Assembly: GCA_039881145.1 (NCBI GenBank)
Contig: JAYKKI010000016.1
Location: 13,646,501-13,710,500, forward strand
Length of the DNA: 64,000 nucleotides
Direction: 5' to 3'
Source: Druceiella hillmani
Lineage: Eukaryota > Arthropoda > Insecta > Lepidoptera > Hepialidae
Below the pieces are notes generated by a model that was not told the origin of the DNA, did not search any database, and saw nothing but the letters and a program-made list of their open reading frames with translations. Both the position numbers and the translations under genes were made by a program. This document shows positions 24,602-36,576 of this stretch, piece after piece (position 1 is the stretch's first letter; each line of letters begins with the position of its first letter).

Positions 24602-26858
24602 TTTATTCCATTATGAAGCTCAGATGACAGATCAAACAAATATTTTACTAAAATTGACATATAGAGGCGCAAGTATTAAAAGCATTGAGCTAAAGCGCCA
24701 CTTTATTTATACGTGAGTGGATTTGAAATTAAACAAACATTTTACCGACCGTCAATCATATTGACGTTGAGCCGTTAGATAGCAGCATTGCTGTTTTGTG
24801 TATATAATTTTAATATTTAATTAATTTGAAAAAACAATAGCAATAATAATTTTTTTAGTTGTGGATGCCGGTAGAGCAAGCAATTATCTATAAAATGATA
24901 TATAATTTATGTGGATTAGTTGTGAGGTTTTTTCTAAAAAGGGAGTGTAACATCTTAACCTTAGCGTATTAATATATATGATGATGATGATGATGATAAT
25001 TATTCATGCAGACACTTCTGTGCATCAAACCAAGCATATTTGGAGCATGTTTCTGTATTGAATTAAAGTGCTTTAATATTTTGTTAGACTGTATATGTAC
25101 ATATGTATACAAGTTTTAACAAATACTGGTGATTCTGCGCAACAAACTGAGTGTATTCAAAGCGCGTCTAAAAAAGAAGAATGTTTTTCCGGTTCAAATT
25201 GTAACATTAAATATAATTTTTTTTGGAAAGGTTGAGAATTGTTCTGTATTTTCTAAACATTTTTCAGTCGGTTTGATGCACAGAATCACCTGAATGAACG
25301 ATATAGACGTTTTTATTACACATGTACGTATGTACTATATAGAATGGTAACATTCTAAGACTCCTAGTAGAAGAAAATCTATTAAAACTAATTTTATAAC
25401 AAACACTTGTAATTTTTAATAAATATTTGAGGTCTAATTTCTGAGTTAAGATACGTTTTAATCAAATTTTTGTAAAAACAAAATTTTATTTACTTTATAT
25501 CTTTCAATTAATTGCGTTGTCCGTCGGGTGTTTGCACTAATTTTATCGGCCGAAGAAAGTTTTTGAGGGGAAGAATTCGCCAATCATGTTAAATATTTAA
25601 ATTTGATTTTATAATTGGAAGGTTTAATATTAAAATCTTTGCACTCTGTGAATTGCAGTCTTATTTATTGTGTTTACGCAGTGTTACACTTTCGAAGCAT
25701 TGAACAAAATCAATCTGTGAATTGTGGAATTAAATCTGTTCTGCATACTCGTATAATTTTAATTAGTTCATTAATACTCGAAAAATCACGAAGATATAAT
25801 AAATTAATAAAATAAGACGACCAAGAAGACCAAGAAAATTAGGCGACCAATAAGACCATACTTTACGGGTAGCAACAGCTATACTGAATTAAAAAAAAAT
25901 CTATACCTGAAAAATTAAAGTTTCAAGCCGTCAATCCCTACTTAAATTAATAAAACCGCTGCCGATTGCACGAACGGCATATCACTGCATTGGTGCTGTC
26001 GGGAGTTGAGCGGGAAGCATTTCTAAGTAGCCAAATTAACATTTTTGAAAAAGGTGTAAGGACGAAAGTTATTCTTTACACATTGACAAATATTTATTTG
26101 TCGAAAAAATAATTTTTTCTGAAACAAATTCTTCGCCAATTACGTGGAAACCATCATTCATAACCATAAATCGCGATAAAATTTTTCAATCCTGATAATT
26201 ATGGTTTAGTCTGTGCCTTTTCTAGTCATCATGAATTTTGAAAATAAATTAAAATAATTCATAAAAAATATATCTCATATTTTTTTTTAATTTGTGCTTC
26301 GATAAGTTTTCATTAGTCACCATATATTGTGGAATTGAATTAGTTTTTATTTCTCAACATATGCCCTAAAATTTCAAAACTCCTGAATAAAAATTGAACT
26401 TTTTATTTTACATATCTATAACGGGGCTACCGACTCTCTGACGAATTACAAATTTGTAAGATGAACGGTTTTTCAGAAAATTGCTGGGGCAGACGGACGG
26501 ACATAGAAGTAATTCCTCAAGTATTCGGTTTTGGCAATGTTGCCACCAAAATTAAACATGATGGAATTAATTTACCGGAGCTTTCGATTCGGTTATTAGT
26601 TTATTGAAGAATTTAATGTTTATATTGGCAGACTACCACTAATACAAACGTCCTTATACTCTGTGCTCAGCAAAATTTTAATCTAAACTTCTTAACGTTA
26701 CGAAAGGCATAAACTTGACCGTGTTTAAAAAAAGAAACTATGCCAAAAATTACAGGTTTTTTATTATCTTAAGCACAGACTAAAATTTCAAGATGCTTCT
26801 AAATATTAAAACTTAGATTTCCGCATTAACTGCACATAAAATTTCTCAGATATCTAAT
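24602..26858. other. AT-rich; short GAT run and repeat scraps
   Basis: A (GAT)n run lies at about 24978-24999. A patch at 25955-26030 (CGCTGCCGATTGCACG, GTGCTGTCGGGAGTTG) is GC-richer and unassigned. CAGACGGACGGACAT at about 26490 is like the pyrimidine/purine-rich core of GGTTCCGTA repeats and may be another decayed tail. Confidence 0.4.
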
Positions 26859-26859
26859 G

Positions 26860-27075
26860 CAATCTATCTGTATGCAATGTTGCACCGCCAACGTTCAGGC
26901 GATAATGCGGCGGTTTGGATCATTTTTCTCCCGGGGCCCGGGCCAAGATGCGCTTTAGTTAAATATGCAACAGGCGACGGGGATCTTTATCTTACACTAC
27001 GCTTCTACTGCACCTTTATGGCCCTGGCGTCACGCTATTTGTTAGCGGCGAAGCAATTTCATTTAAGTCCATAAA
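26860..27075. other. GC-rich block, candidate conserved element
   Basis: This is the sharpest GC rise in the first half of the window, with CTCCCGGGGCCCGGGCC at its centre and GCTATTTGTTAGCGGCG near the right end. It also has TTTATGGCC and CCATAAA, compatible with posterior-Hox/caudal-type binding sites, but such words are common. A 65-codon frame (26877-27074, plus) spans the block. Its composition is mixed (R, G, A and L present), unlike the chance frames elsewhere, but I recognise no domain. Candidate regulatory element or cryptic exon. Confidence 0.4.
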
Positions 27076-27306
27076 TGTGTATTGCATAATAATGTCTTTT
27101 CTTGATTTCTTAAATGGTGGGAATTTTGGCATCTGAATGATAAAGTATGCAGCAGCATCTTTCTCATTATCTACGACGAACCAAAAATCGAGTTGTAATA
27201 TTGGTACCCTTTATATATGTACCCCGAAAGACCTTACCTATGAGTAAGTTCTTTTTCTATTATTAATAGAAACATTAGAAATGTTTAAAGGTAAAAAAAG
27301 AATAGC

Positions 27307-27309
<3 letters not shown>
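27076..27309. other. AT-rich spacer
   Basis: Nothing recognised before the (TA)n tract. Confidence 0.4.

Positions 27310-27361
<52 letters not shown>
27310..27361. repeat. (AT)n microsatellite at end of family E
   Basis: About 52 bp of AT dinucleotides directly bordering a family E copy. In the other copy (50.0 kb) the tract lies at the same end, so it looks like part of the element. Confidence 0.95.
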
Positions 27362-27364
<3 letters not shown>

Positions 27365-27520
27365 TATATACTAATTCTTTTAGAGCGAGAAACAGAGAGA
27401 AACAAGAAACAACTACCCTAAGATTTGTTACTCGCTCTGCACATCCATCTACTTGTCACAGTCTGAACCCAGTTGTTTTCCATAGTTATTCACCTTGACT
27501 TGGTATAAAGTGCAAAAGTG
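27362..27520 (-). repeat. Dispersed repeat family E, copy 1
   Basis: On the minus strand ACTTTATACCAAGTCAAGGT, AATAACTATGGA and ACAAGTAGATGGATGTGCAG with AGCGAGT match 49940-50020 nearly base for base, followed in both by TTGTTTCTC, a TCTAAAA segment and then (TA)n. Identity is clearly higher than among family B copies, so this family was active more recently. No ORF. Confidence 0.75.
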
Positions 27521-27734
27521 TGAAAAAATGGTATTTATTGTATAGATAAATTAATTAATAAATTGTCACAAAATTATATAAATATTTATTCTAATCCTTG
27601 CCTATGAAAAAATAAATTAGTAATAAGATAACTAATTGGATTAGTTAGATGTTAGTACATATGTTTTAAAATATTGTATAAACGAATTAAAGTTAGATAA
27701 TAGTTATATTAAAGAGATATATCATTTTATTCGT

Positions 27735-28000
27735 GAAATGGGGCAATTGTAACAAGAAATTTTTTTTTCGCAAATTTCTGAGATATTGCAATAAATTATA
27801 ACAATAATAACATTAAATTTTACTTTCGTATATTTCAGAGATACATTTGTAACAATAAATTTTTCTTTCGGAGATTTCTGAGATATATTTTTCAGGTAAT
27901 CTTTGAGTTAATTTTCAGTAACACTTTTTAGACAATAATAGTCACTTTTGTACTTTCAAAGCTTCGGAGATAAAGGGTTAGTACTTAGTACATCTTTTTT
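27735..28000 (-). repeat. Family D internally repetitive sequence
   Basis: On the minus strand ATCTCCGAA units alternate with AAAGTGTTACT and TTTACC/ATTACC segments, as at 30285-30600 on the plus strand. On the plus strand the phrase TTTCTGAGATAT or TTTCAGAGATAC recurs three times at 27775-27895. Flanks also echo each other: ATTCGTGAAATGGG at 27729 and again at 28133. Confidence 0.55.
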
Positions 28001-30074
28001 AAAATATAGATTAAACTGATATAGAGATTAGTGCATCCTTTTTAAAATATAGAATAAACTAATTTAAGTTAATTAATTTTTAAATTAATTACCTAATAAT
28101 TATTAGTTCTATTAAAGGGATATAATATAATTTCATTCGTGAAATGGGTCAATTATAACAAAACAATTCTCAATTGTTAATCACTGATTATTGGAGCTCT
28201 ATTTACTATTAATCTAAGGCATTTTTGGCAAAAGATCTACGTATATACAGCAGTGGAAAAATGAGTTTAACTTTGTAAGAAATTGTATGAAAATATCCCT
28301 TATAATTCGAAAACTATACCTGTAATGTAATGATACCTCATTGCTATTAATACTAAAATGGAATGTAAAATTATATTTAGAGTAGGTGAAAAATATAACA
28401 TTGTGTTTTATATCACTGATAAAACCTAATATTTAGGATCTTAGTTCTCATCTTTAACTCCACGTTATTATTCACACTTTCTTATAATTTTCCACTTTTC
28501 TATGATATTTGACTACTTAATCTTGTTATAGTGATCACTCTAAATTGTTTATGAAATATGAAAATAAACTTACGTTAAATTTTCAATACAATTCCACATA
28601 TATAAATAATAAAACAGATAAGGTCCTCTGTGCAAATACATAAAAGTAAGATTTCCTAATCATTCTTAGAATAATAAATTTACGTAACTTCAACGTCATG
28701 CAATAGTTACATTTTTATTCTCTCTTCACAGGTATTTCAATAGATAGAAAATTGAACTTTGCGATACTCTGGAAATAATTTTATCCCATCTGTAGTATAT
28801 TACAATAAAACACGTAGTATATATGACAAATTATTTATTAATCAACTGACATATGGCAAAGAATAAATTAACTTCATAGTCGTTGTGATAAAGGAACTCG
28901 AATTGAATGGAAAGATAAAAAAAGCACTCATATCTCAACAATACTAGAAAAACATTAGACAATTCGCTGTAAAATGATTGAAGTAAAATAATAACAGTCA
29001 TTTTTATACGGGCCTTATAGAAATAGCTTTGAATTATTTGACTTGCACAGATAAGAGATAGCGTGAAGATCTAATTTATAGGAGACCTTTTAATAAAGCA
29101 AAAATTATGACTTACACATTTCGTTTCAAGCTTCTTCAAAGTAAACAGTAATAAAATCTTCTTAGAGTTGATTACTGTTTACTTTTAATTAATTTTTATT
29201 TCTACTAATGTTATCGTAGTGTATTTGAAGCAGCATTTCTTAGGGTGCGGTAAGATCCTTTAAGTAAAGAGAGTAGAGTAAAGAGAAAGAAGTAAAGAGA
29301 GTAGGTCTGATATTTTCGAATATTTAAAGAATTAATTGCAACAATGTTCCCTTTTTGGAATCTGTGAAGATCTTTTTAAATAAAGTTCCACAAGATTGCA
29401 ATAATTTTTTTTACACTAGCGTTGTTCGAAAATAACTTTCATGTTTTGTAATTGAAAAAATTCATATGTTTCAGCGTTTAATTTTTATGTTGTCAATAAT
29501 AAGGAATGAATTAGATTTTAATTAGGAAGACGAATGTTCTGTTCAAGATCTTGGACAATATAAAAGCAGAAATAGTAATAATACCTAATAATTTTTTTTT
29601 CATGCACGGTAATAAGAATTTTAAAAAATTAAAAAAATTAAATCTCTAAAATTATTAGGCCTAGGATATAAAATGTATTGTTTCGTATGTGTAATAATCC
29701 CCTCTATCACTAAATTTCGTTGGTTTACTCCTTACGGGCCAATCTGTATATTATTTTATTGAATAATCAATAAACAGTTCATTTGTGATTGTTGCTAAAC
29801 TGCATTTTTTACGAATTCGTTTATGGCTAAATTAAAGTTTAACCATAATCAACCTAAAAATTTAATATCAAAATCATACGTAATACATTTATATTATTCG
29901 CTGATAATTTATTTCCTTTTATTGGGCTTCTTTAATATATTTTTCTTTTATATTTAGTTCAATGTGTTCATTACATTTAATATGTAAAATGAAAGAACCG
30001 TGTTAGTGCTATCTCTATTGTATGTGAATGAAGTGTAAATTTTATAAAATCATTTTTGTGTCTTCTTGTCTATT
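28001..30074. other. AT-rich sequence, purine-rich patch
   Basis: Mostly featureless. 28001-28160 partly repeats 27640-27760 (AGTACAT, TTTTAAAATAT, CGTGAAATGGG). 29265-29310 is a short AGTAAAGAGAGTAG purine repeat. No gene. Confidence 0.4.
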
Positions 30075-30145
30075 ACAGCTGTTTTTCTTAGAAACCATTT
30101 GATGTAGAAACTTGACGTGAAGCATATTTCCCTAGATATATCTCA
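30075..30145 (+). repeat. Fragment of GGTTCCGTA-type repeat tail
   Basis: TTTTTCTTAGAAACC, TTTGATGTAGAAACTTGA and GCATATTTCCC parallel 12785-12825 and 39855-39895. Confidence 0.45.
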
Positions 30146-30284
30146 GTAGTTATTAGTAGTAATAGTAGCATAAACTTTCAAAAATATTTATATGGATACT
30201 TGGAGACGGGAAAAGAAGTATTGAGTGTTATTTTTATGTATTATTAATATTTTTGAAAATGTTTACAATGATATGTGAACCCCC

Positions 30285-30600
30285 TATGTCCAAAATCTCC
30301 GAAAATGCTAAAGTGAATATTATTGTCTAAAAGTGTTACTAAAAATTTATTTAAAGTTTACCGGAAAACTATATCTCCGAAATCCCCAAAAGTTTTAAAG
30401 CGCTAAAGTATAGAAGTTTACCCAAGAACTGTATCTTCGAAATCTTCGAAAGTACTAAAGTGCTAAAGTGTTAATGTCCGGAAGTACTAAAATTTATGGG
30501 AAAATTATAAAGCCGAGATCTCCGAAATTGCTAAAGTAAATATTCTTAAAAGTGTTACTAGAAATTTACTTAAATTTTAGCAGAAAAATATAGCGATGTT
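30285..30600 (+). repeat. Family D, most regular copy
   Basis: A unit built on AAGTTTACCGGAAAACTAT, ATCTCCGAAATC, CGAAAGT and GCTAAAGTG recurs about four times with drift (at roughly 30290, 30355, 30415 and 30505). Each unit carries a CTCCGAAA or CTTCGAAA word. Related units occur on the minus strand at 27735-28000 and in one copy at 40075-40165. It could be a decayed minisatellite spread within an element; no protein is encoded. Confidence 0.6.
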
Positions 30601-30706
30601 TCTAAATCTCATAGTTTAAAATGATTCGCAAAAATTTTATGCCACTTATATATATAATAGACAATATATTTGCATGATTAAAAATAGCAATATTTGTAAA
30701 TAGGTT

Positions 30707-30877
30707 TTTATCGCTAAACATAATGCCACGTCTAACGAGTATCTGTTCAACGTTTACGCTGCCACGTTATGGAATGAACTAGATTCAGATGTCAACGATT
30801 CCTTTTTATTTCATACATGTATTCAAAAGGAAGGCTTAAAATGGTACTTCTTTAATCGCATCCACACCCCTTCTTGA
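30707..30877 (+). pseudogene. Possible LINE reverse-transcriptase C-terminal fragment
   Basis: An open stretch ending TGA at 30875-30877 translates to a protein-like segment with FNVYAATLWNEL, then LDSDVN and GLKWYFFNR. The A-x-x-LWN-x-L phrase followed 20-30 residues later by LK-x-x-F is typical of the end of non-LTR retrotransposon reverse transcriptases (a WN-x-LP-type motif before the C-terminus). There is no catalytic YxDD region upstream, only AT-rich sequence, so at most this is a truncated 3' scrap. The match is by eye; chance is possible. Confidence 0.35.
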
Positions 30878-31021
30878 TTTACTTTTGTTTACTCCCTCTG
30901 GCCACATCCTGCCGGTCTCTTTACCCTTAATATTTTCCATGATTTCCCTCGCGCGTTCAGTAAAAGTTTTTTCTTTTTGCAATTGTTGTTGATCTTTTTT
31001 TAATATGTTTAATTTAGTCAT
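30836..31021 (-). CDS. Lys/Glu-rich small ORF of unknown function
   Basis: A minus-strand frame of 61 codons starts ATG at 31021 and stops at 30836. Unlike most frames in the window it is hydrophilic and charged (LKKDQQQLQKEKTF, ERAREIMENIKGKE) and could form a helix or short coiled coil over its first 35 residues. It overlaps the 3' end of the reverse-transcriptase-like fragment on the opposite strand. No promoter, Kozak context or splice partner is evident. It may be an exon, part of an unrecognised transposon, or chance. Its composition is the most protein-like of any small frame here. Confidence 0.25.
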   Translation of the reverse strand: MTKLNILKKDQQQLQKEKTFTERAREIMENIKGKETGRMWPEGVNKSKSRRGVDAIKEVPF

Positions 31022-32414
31022 TATTTATATTGTACCCACAGTCCAAAATGTTCCTAATTCTTAAAATTTTGTTTCTTGGCTAGTGATCTAATTTCTTGTC
31101 GCAAGAGCTGAGATACAAATATAATGCCATATGTAAATAAATTTACATTTTCTCATTAAATGACGTGAATATTTATTTTCATAAAGGAAAGAATCTCGCA
31201 CGATGATGTCAAATTTATACCACGTATCATTGGTGTAATATTCCGTTCTAACCAGGTTTATCGTATTCTACATCGCATATGAAAACGAAGCGGCAATTTT
31301 ATATTAACGATATGTGGTATAAATTAGATTCTATCGCGGGACTCCTTCTTTCGTGAGACATGACACAGATATTAGTATGTTTGGCTATATTAGTAATTGA
31401 ATATTATAATTATCAAAATAATACATTCATCAAATAAAAAAGGACAATATGAAAAAACGTGCTTGAGTTGTTTGTAGAAAAAAAGTAAATGATTAATATA
31501 TATCACGGGCGCTATAGTCCATATAGGACCTTGGTATAGTCCACAATTTCACTCGAATCTAATCTATATTCCATCAAGCATTCCACTTGTCTCGGCTGCT
31601 TTCAATATCGGTAGTTAGATGGCCTTCTTAATCTAACTTCAAATAAGTTTGGTTGATTGTTAAATAAAGAAACAAAAGTATGAATTCCGGACATTGTTTT
31701 AAGAGTTATAAATTAGAAAGTATATTTAATAGTTCAAAGATCTTAAAAGTCATCGTAAATACAATTTTTATTACAGAGGATCGATGTGATGCCAAATACT
31801 TTATATATGAATAGGTTAAAGCAATATTTTAATTGTCTGCTAAAGCCGCAAAATCAAAGGTGGGGCAATACATTAAAAATATATTTGAACAACTTTTAAC
31901 GCTCTGTAATATTGAGAAGTGCTTTAATCTATAAATCGCTAAAATAAACAACCGCTAGCTTAATGCTGAGAGTGCATAAAAGGGCTAATTTTCAGAAAAA
32001 TTTTCGTGAAGTATGAGGACTTTCATTTTAAACGTCAGTGTGCACATTATAAACAGTAATAGCATCAGTACTTTTCTTCGCTTTTATTTTAGATACGTCT
32101 TAAAATAAAAGAGGTACAAATAAGAAGAAACTTGAAATGGAATAGTTTACCTTACTACGTTTGCAGAGGCTGTGCGCCCGTGTCTAAAACTAGATAAACG
32201 TCTTTAAAAGAAATTATACACAAAAGAAATATTTATGTACGCTTATAATGCAGATACAGAAGTGTAAAGGGAGATTTAATTCAATAGAAATCTTGGGCAA
32301 AACTCATTAAAGGCTGTACTGATTTGAAAAATTATTGCGGAAGTCTTAAATCACGCGGTTTTATTTTTTTTCGAGGAATTAATCAGCGAGCAATAGTCGA
32401 AAATGAAACTATGA
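31022..32414. other. AT-rich sequence without recognised features
   Basis: Some less biased stretches (31190-31350, with TATCGCGGGACTCC) but no gene, RNA or repeat partner was recognised. Confidence 0.4.
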
Positions 32415-32569
32415 TTAACATGACTCTATTTAATTTTCATTACGCTTAACATGACTCTATTTAATTTTCATTACGCTTAACATGACTCTATTTAATTTTC
32501 ATTACGCTTAACATGACTCTATTTAATTTTCATTACGCTTAACATGACTCTTTTTAATTTTCATTACGC
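32415..32569 (+). repeat. 31-bp minisatellite, five copies
   Basis: Five head-to-tail 31-bp units, each beginning TTAACATGACTCTATTTAAT and ending CATTACGC (32415, 32446, 32477, 32508 and 32539). Units 1-4 are identical and unit 5 has one A-to-T change. Near-perfect identity implies recent expansion. The unit carries TGACTC, an AP-1-like word, and TTAAT homeodomain-like words, so factor binding is conceivable but unproven. Confidence 0.97.
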
Positions 32570-32957
32570 AGCTTTTTCAAACATGCAAAAAACTTTGAAT
32601 TTCAAGGTAATTTCACTAAATGGATTTAACTAAATTTTTAAATCAAATCTTATTCGATAGGGATAAAATTTTATAGTTTAGATTAAAACCTATATTAAAC
32701 TTAAGATTGACAAAATTGGTCAAATAGTATTATTATGACGGTTTGAATGAAAAAAAAATAATCGAAATTGCATAAAAAGGACAATTATTAAAGACTTTAA
32801 AATACTACGACAAGGTCTTTTATACCAATTATCAGAAAACAAGATAAATAAGATAATTTACTATTTTCAATAATAATTGTATTGTTTGATATTGCGTAGG
32901 TAACTATGTCGTAGGTGCAATTGCTAATTATGTTTATAGTGAAAGTCTCTGTGACTA

Positions 32958-32959
<2 letters not shown>
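32570..32959. other. AT-rich spacer
   Basis: Nothing recognised. Confidence 0.4.

Positions 32960-33012
<53 letters not shown>
32960..33012. repeat. (AT)n microsatellite
   Basis: About 53 bp of pure AT dinucleotides; the minus-strand poly-YI frame is an artefact. Confidence 0.95.
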
Positions 33013-33015
<3 letters not shown>

Positions 33016-33219
33016 TTTTTTAATATAAACTGTAGATGAAATGAAAAACTATGAAAATCAGCGTTCAGAATAGCTTTATTCACACGGGTTAAATATTTGA
33101 TTTAAAATATATCCAATACAGAGTTCCAGTTTTTTATAAAATTGATGTATTAGAGTTAGTATTATCTATTCAATACATTAATATATTGTCGATTTTGCGC
33201 TGTTAATGGTCCAATAACA

Positions 33220-33560
33220 CGATACATCCTTTCAATTAACCGCCGCATTACCGTAGTGTGCAGAAGCAATTCTTATGGATTACTAACTAATCTACGCAAG
33301 ATTGAACTCATATATATAAATACACGTACGAATCAACAGTGTATTAGGATCTATACACAAGCTGTCTTCACATTGAGGAAACATTTCGTGCGTCATAAGC
33401 CCTGCTAAGGCGGCCCCGACATCGCTCAACCTAGAGAATCCAAATCTATTCTCCCCACGTCAATTCGATTAAAAACGAGACTGTTCAGCTGTATATATCA
33501 GGCGGTTAATCCTCTTATATTGATTCCGTCTAATTCGCGATCTGTTTTTCTTCCAATTTT
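33220..33560. other. Mixed-composition block, candidate conserved element
   Basis: Clearly less AT-biased than its flanks, with AACCGCCGCATTACCG, TGCTAAGGCGGCCCCGAC, ATTCTCCCCACGTCAATTCG and CAGGCGGTTAATCC. No repeat partner in the window and no long frame. It includes CAGCTG and homeodomain-type TTAAT words. Candidate regulatory element; function not inferable. Confidence 0.35.
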
Positions 33561-34234
33561 ACTGTAGGGATGCGCTCATTTATTTTATGGTTGAAAGTCG
33601 ATAGTTCGATATTATTACGGTTTATTAGTCGAATTAATTATTAAACCAAAGGCCCGAAATTCATTCAAGCCGTGTCTGTAATCGAATATAAAATATTAGT
33701 TTAAAAATTAATTTTCCCTTTATTTAACTACAAGTACTACTATAGTATATCTGGGGCTAATTGATGTAAATTAATATAAATATTATAGAATGTCTGGGCC
33801 TAATTAATAGCAATCAGCAATATGTTTCATAGAATGTACTAGTTAAAATTTCGTTCCGTCCAGAAATTTATTTACAAAATAAATAGTTTTTATTCGGTTT
33901 TCGGGAGTATACGATTCTTCAAAAATTTTCTATGTGAAGCTATGGTCAGCAATGTGCCGATAACTTTTTTCTTAATACTGAGTAGCAAGTAATTATAAAT
34001 AAAATAATTACTTAGGCTTACTTAGTTATTTTTAAATTTTCATATATAAAAAAGGAATAATACAAAATTTGGGCTATTCTCGATCGACCAATATGTCCTA
34101 AAGATGTTCGCTTAAGCTTAAACACAGATCTAACCTTATGCCGTACCACTTAACCAAATTTAATGCTCTTAAATAGTACTGAAGTTTTTATAACTTAAAA
34201 ATGACAAAATAAATTTATCGCAATTTTTAAAAAT
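33561..34234. other. AT-rich sequence without recognised features
   Basis: Nothing recognised. Confidence 0.4.
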
Positions 34235-34516
34235 TTTGTCACCGCCGTTGTGTGTCAGGTTGTGTGCAGGCTTGTAGCCCTTGATTGCGCGCCTTACCAC
34301 GCGGTCTCGGATACTCGTTAGGTGGGCTGGAGTAGCTTAAATATTACAGAACAGTGGCAGGTAGCGATTTCAATAGTAGGAGGAGCTACGCATTGTGATT
34401 ACCAAACTACCTGTCCAACGTGGTTATTATGGACATTGCCATCAATGATACATGCATTGAGAGACACGAACGATCAAAAATATGGGAAAGAGGCTGTCGG
34501 CCATGATGATTATTAA
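34235..34516. other. Mixed-composition block with 64-codon frame
   Basis: Starts with a GC-rich run (CACCGCCGTTGTGTGTCAGG, GATTGCGCGCCTTACC, CGCGGTCTCGG) and continues into a frame at 34322-34516 (plus) opened right after a TAG. The translation is W- and T-containing with no domain I recognise, and there is no ATG at its start. The preceding CTCGTTAG could serve as a splice acceptor. Either a single cryptic exon or a conserved non-coding block. Confidence 0.3.
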
Positions 34517-35982
34517 CTTTCACTTATTTTCTATTTTGCGTAAAAATTAAAATTTAAAAAATATTTTTCTTGTCATTTGAATAAAGTTGAGGTAATTTTC
34601 ATAATATCCGTAATATATTTAGTGGAAATTAAGTAAACCCCACAGTAAGAATTAACCCTACAGAGTAATAAGATAACTGATATAATATTAATGTATAGGT
34701 CGATATCCTAAATAAAATAATGGGTTTCTAAAATTTAGTAAATAAACTAACCTTCTAAATATTGATAATAATATTTCCCAATCGTAATAAAAATGTCCAA
34801 TATAGATTGAAATTAAAAAGTTGTTTTCATATTGTAATATGAAGAAAAATAACTACAGCACTATAAACTAAATTTATTGACGTTAATACATATACTACAT
34901 TACTTTTCGTAATTATTTCTAATAATGAGTTCCAGAATTCAATTATTTCAAATAAAATTAGGTATCGACAATCGATTTGCTACAGATTATTTCTTCATCA
35001 CTACGTTATTATTTCTCGAAAAGCAAGCCTACTTAACCGATCGTATCTCAGAGTCTGTTTGGAGCAATGGTATCTACTAGTAATACCTAAATTGGTGAGG
35101 GAAATATATAAAAATTGGCAATAAAAAATATATTGCCGTTAACGTAGGAGTTAACCGATTTTTTTCATATCCATCTTATGCCGGTACGTGTAATGGTCGT
35201 ATATGTCTGAAATGGCAAAATGAATAGCCAAACCAGCTTTTATCGGCTGCCGATGAAATATTGTTTAGGTATTTTAGTGAAAATTTACTAGTTAAGTAAG
35301 ACTATTTTATCGTGTTCGACATAATTTTATGTCTAATCGATTGTTTTATAGTTATTTTTATATCCTCTCATTTCACTTTTTTAGTCAGATATGGCCAAAA
35401 GTAGAATCTGTGTAATAAAAATTAAATCAAAGCATCGTCTGACGAAGTCGCAGTTATCGTCCGAAATAAACTGTCCAAGTTAGAGAAAGAAAGACGATCA
35501 ATGCATCGGAAATATGGCAGTGGGGGCAAATATTGCGGTAATTGGTAAACGTACAAACATATCGACATACTCTGAATCTCAAATCTGTTATCAACGAATA
35601 TAGTCATATTTCAAAGGCATTGCCTTTGCGTGACGTCAACCTTTGATGCGAAGTCAGCCTGAAAAACATAATCATCATTAAGGATAGAGAAGGCAAGTGG
35701 ACTTTACTCTGGAAACTTACATAAATAAAATATATAAAATTCTGTACGGTAGTCAAAAGGACTATTGGCGGAATATATTTTTCATTTTAAAATAGTCATA
35801 AATAGTGAACATGATCTCCAATGAATACAATAATGACTGAAGAGGAAATGTGAAAGAGGAGAATTTTCATTGATTGCCTTCAAAATTCAATGCCTTCAGA
35901 ACAATGCAGTTACATCACAGGATATCACGTTTCATTTTAAATGATTTAACTTGAATTGAATTAATTACTCCGCTATCGTGAA

Positions 35983-35985
<3 letters not shown>
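34517..35985. other. AT-rich sequence without recognised features
   Basis: 35420-35660 is somewhat less biased (GACGAAGTCGCAGTTATCG, TGCCTTTGCGTGACG) but unassigned. No gene. Confidence 0.4.

Positions 35986-36023
<38 letters not shown>
35986..36023. repeat. (AT)n microsatellite
   Basis: About 38 bp of AT dinucleotides followed by a T-run. Confidence 0.95.
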
Positions 36024-36026
<3 letters not shown>

Positions 36027-36468
36027 CTTCTTTTTTTTTTTAATCACCAATACGTCTTCATCGACGACTTTGCAGAATGTTCGAATAAATTACTTGTAAA
36101 TTAGATGAAATGCAATCTTTAGAAATTATTTCAACCGTATCTAATTTTCGTAACCACACGGACTAGATTCCTTATAATCTCGTGGGACTATTGTAATTAA
36201 CTATTGCATTTAATACTATTTAGGAAGAGAGCGTTTTGGAAATATCATTTTCCTTTATTAAAAAAAAAACAATAAGTTGAGTAACCCATATTTTCTCCAA
36301 TAGTATAACATTATAACAATGGGAACAAACATAATTATTTATAAAAAGGAAATAATATTGTTTTTCTGATCGATACTTTTAACTAATATATAACTGTTAA
36401 GGCACGTAAAAATAGTTAAGTTGCATTGCTGGTTATTTTTTTTAAACTTTTTTCCTATTTTATATAAG
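36024..36468. other. AT-rich spacer
   Basis: Nothing recognised. Confidence 0.4.
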
Positions 36469-36576
36469 ACGTGTAATAATTGAATATATTTGGCGTTAAT
36501 TTTGTAGAAATCCATTATTCACAATTAAATGAAACTACGTGATGTAGTATTATTTCTACTTTCTTTAATTTCTTTA

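Noticed and set aside
32415..32569. CRISPR-like array
   Set aside because: Units are directly adjacent without variable spacers, and the DNA is eukaryotic in character; it is a minisatellite.
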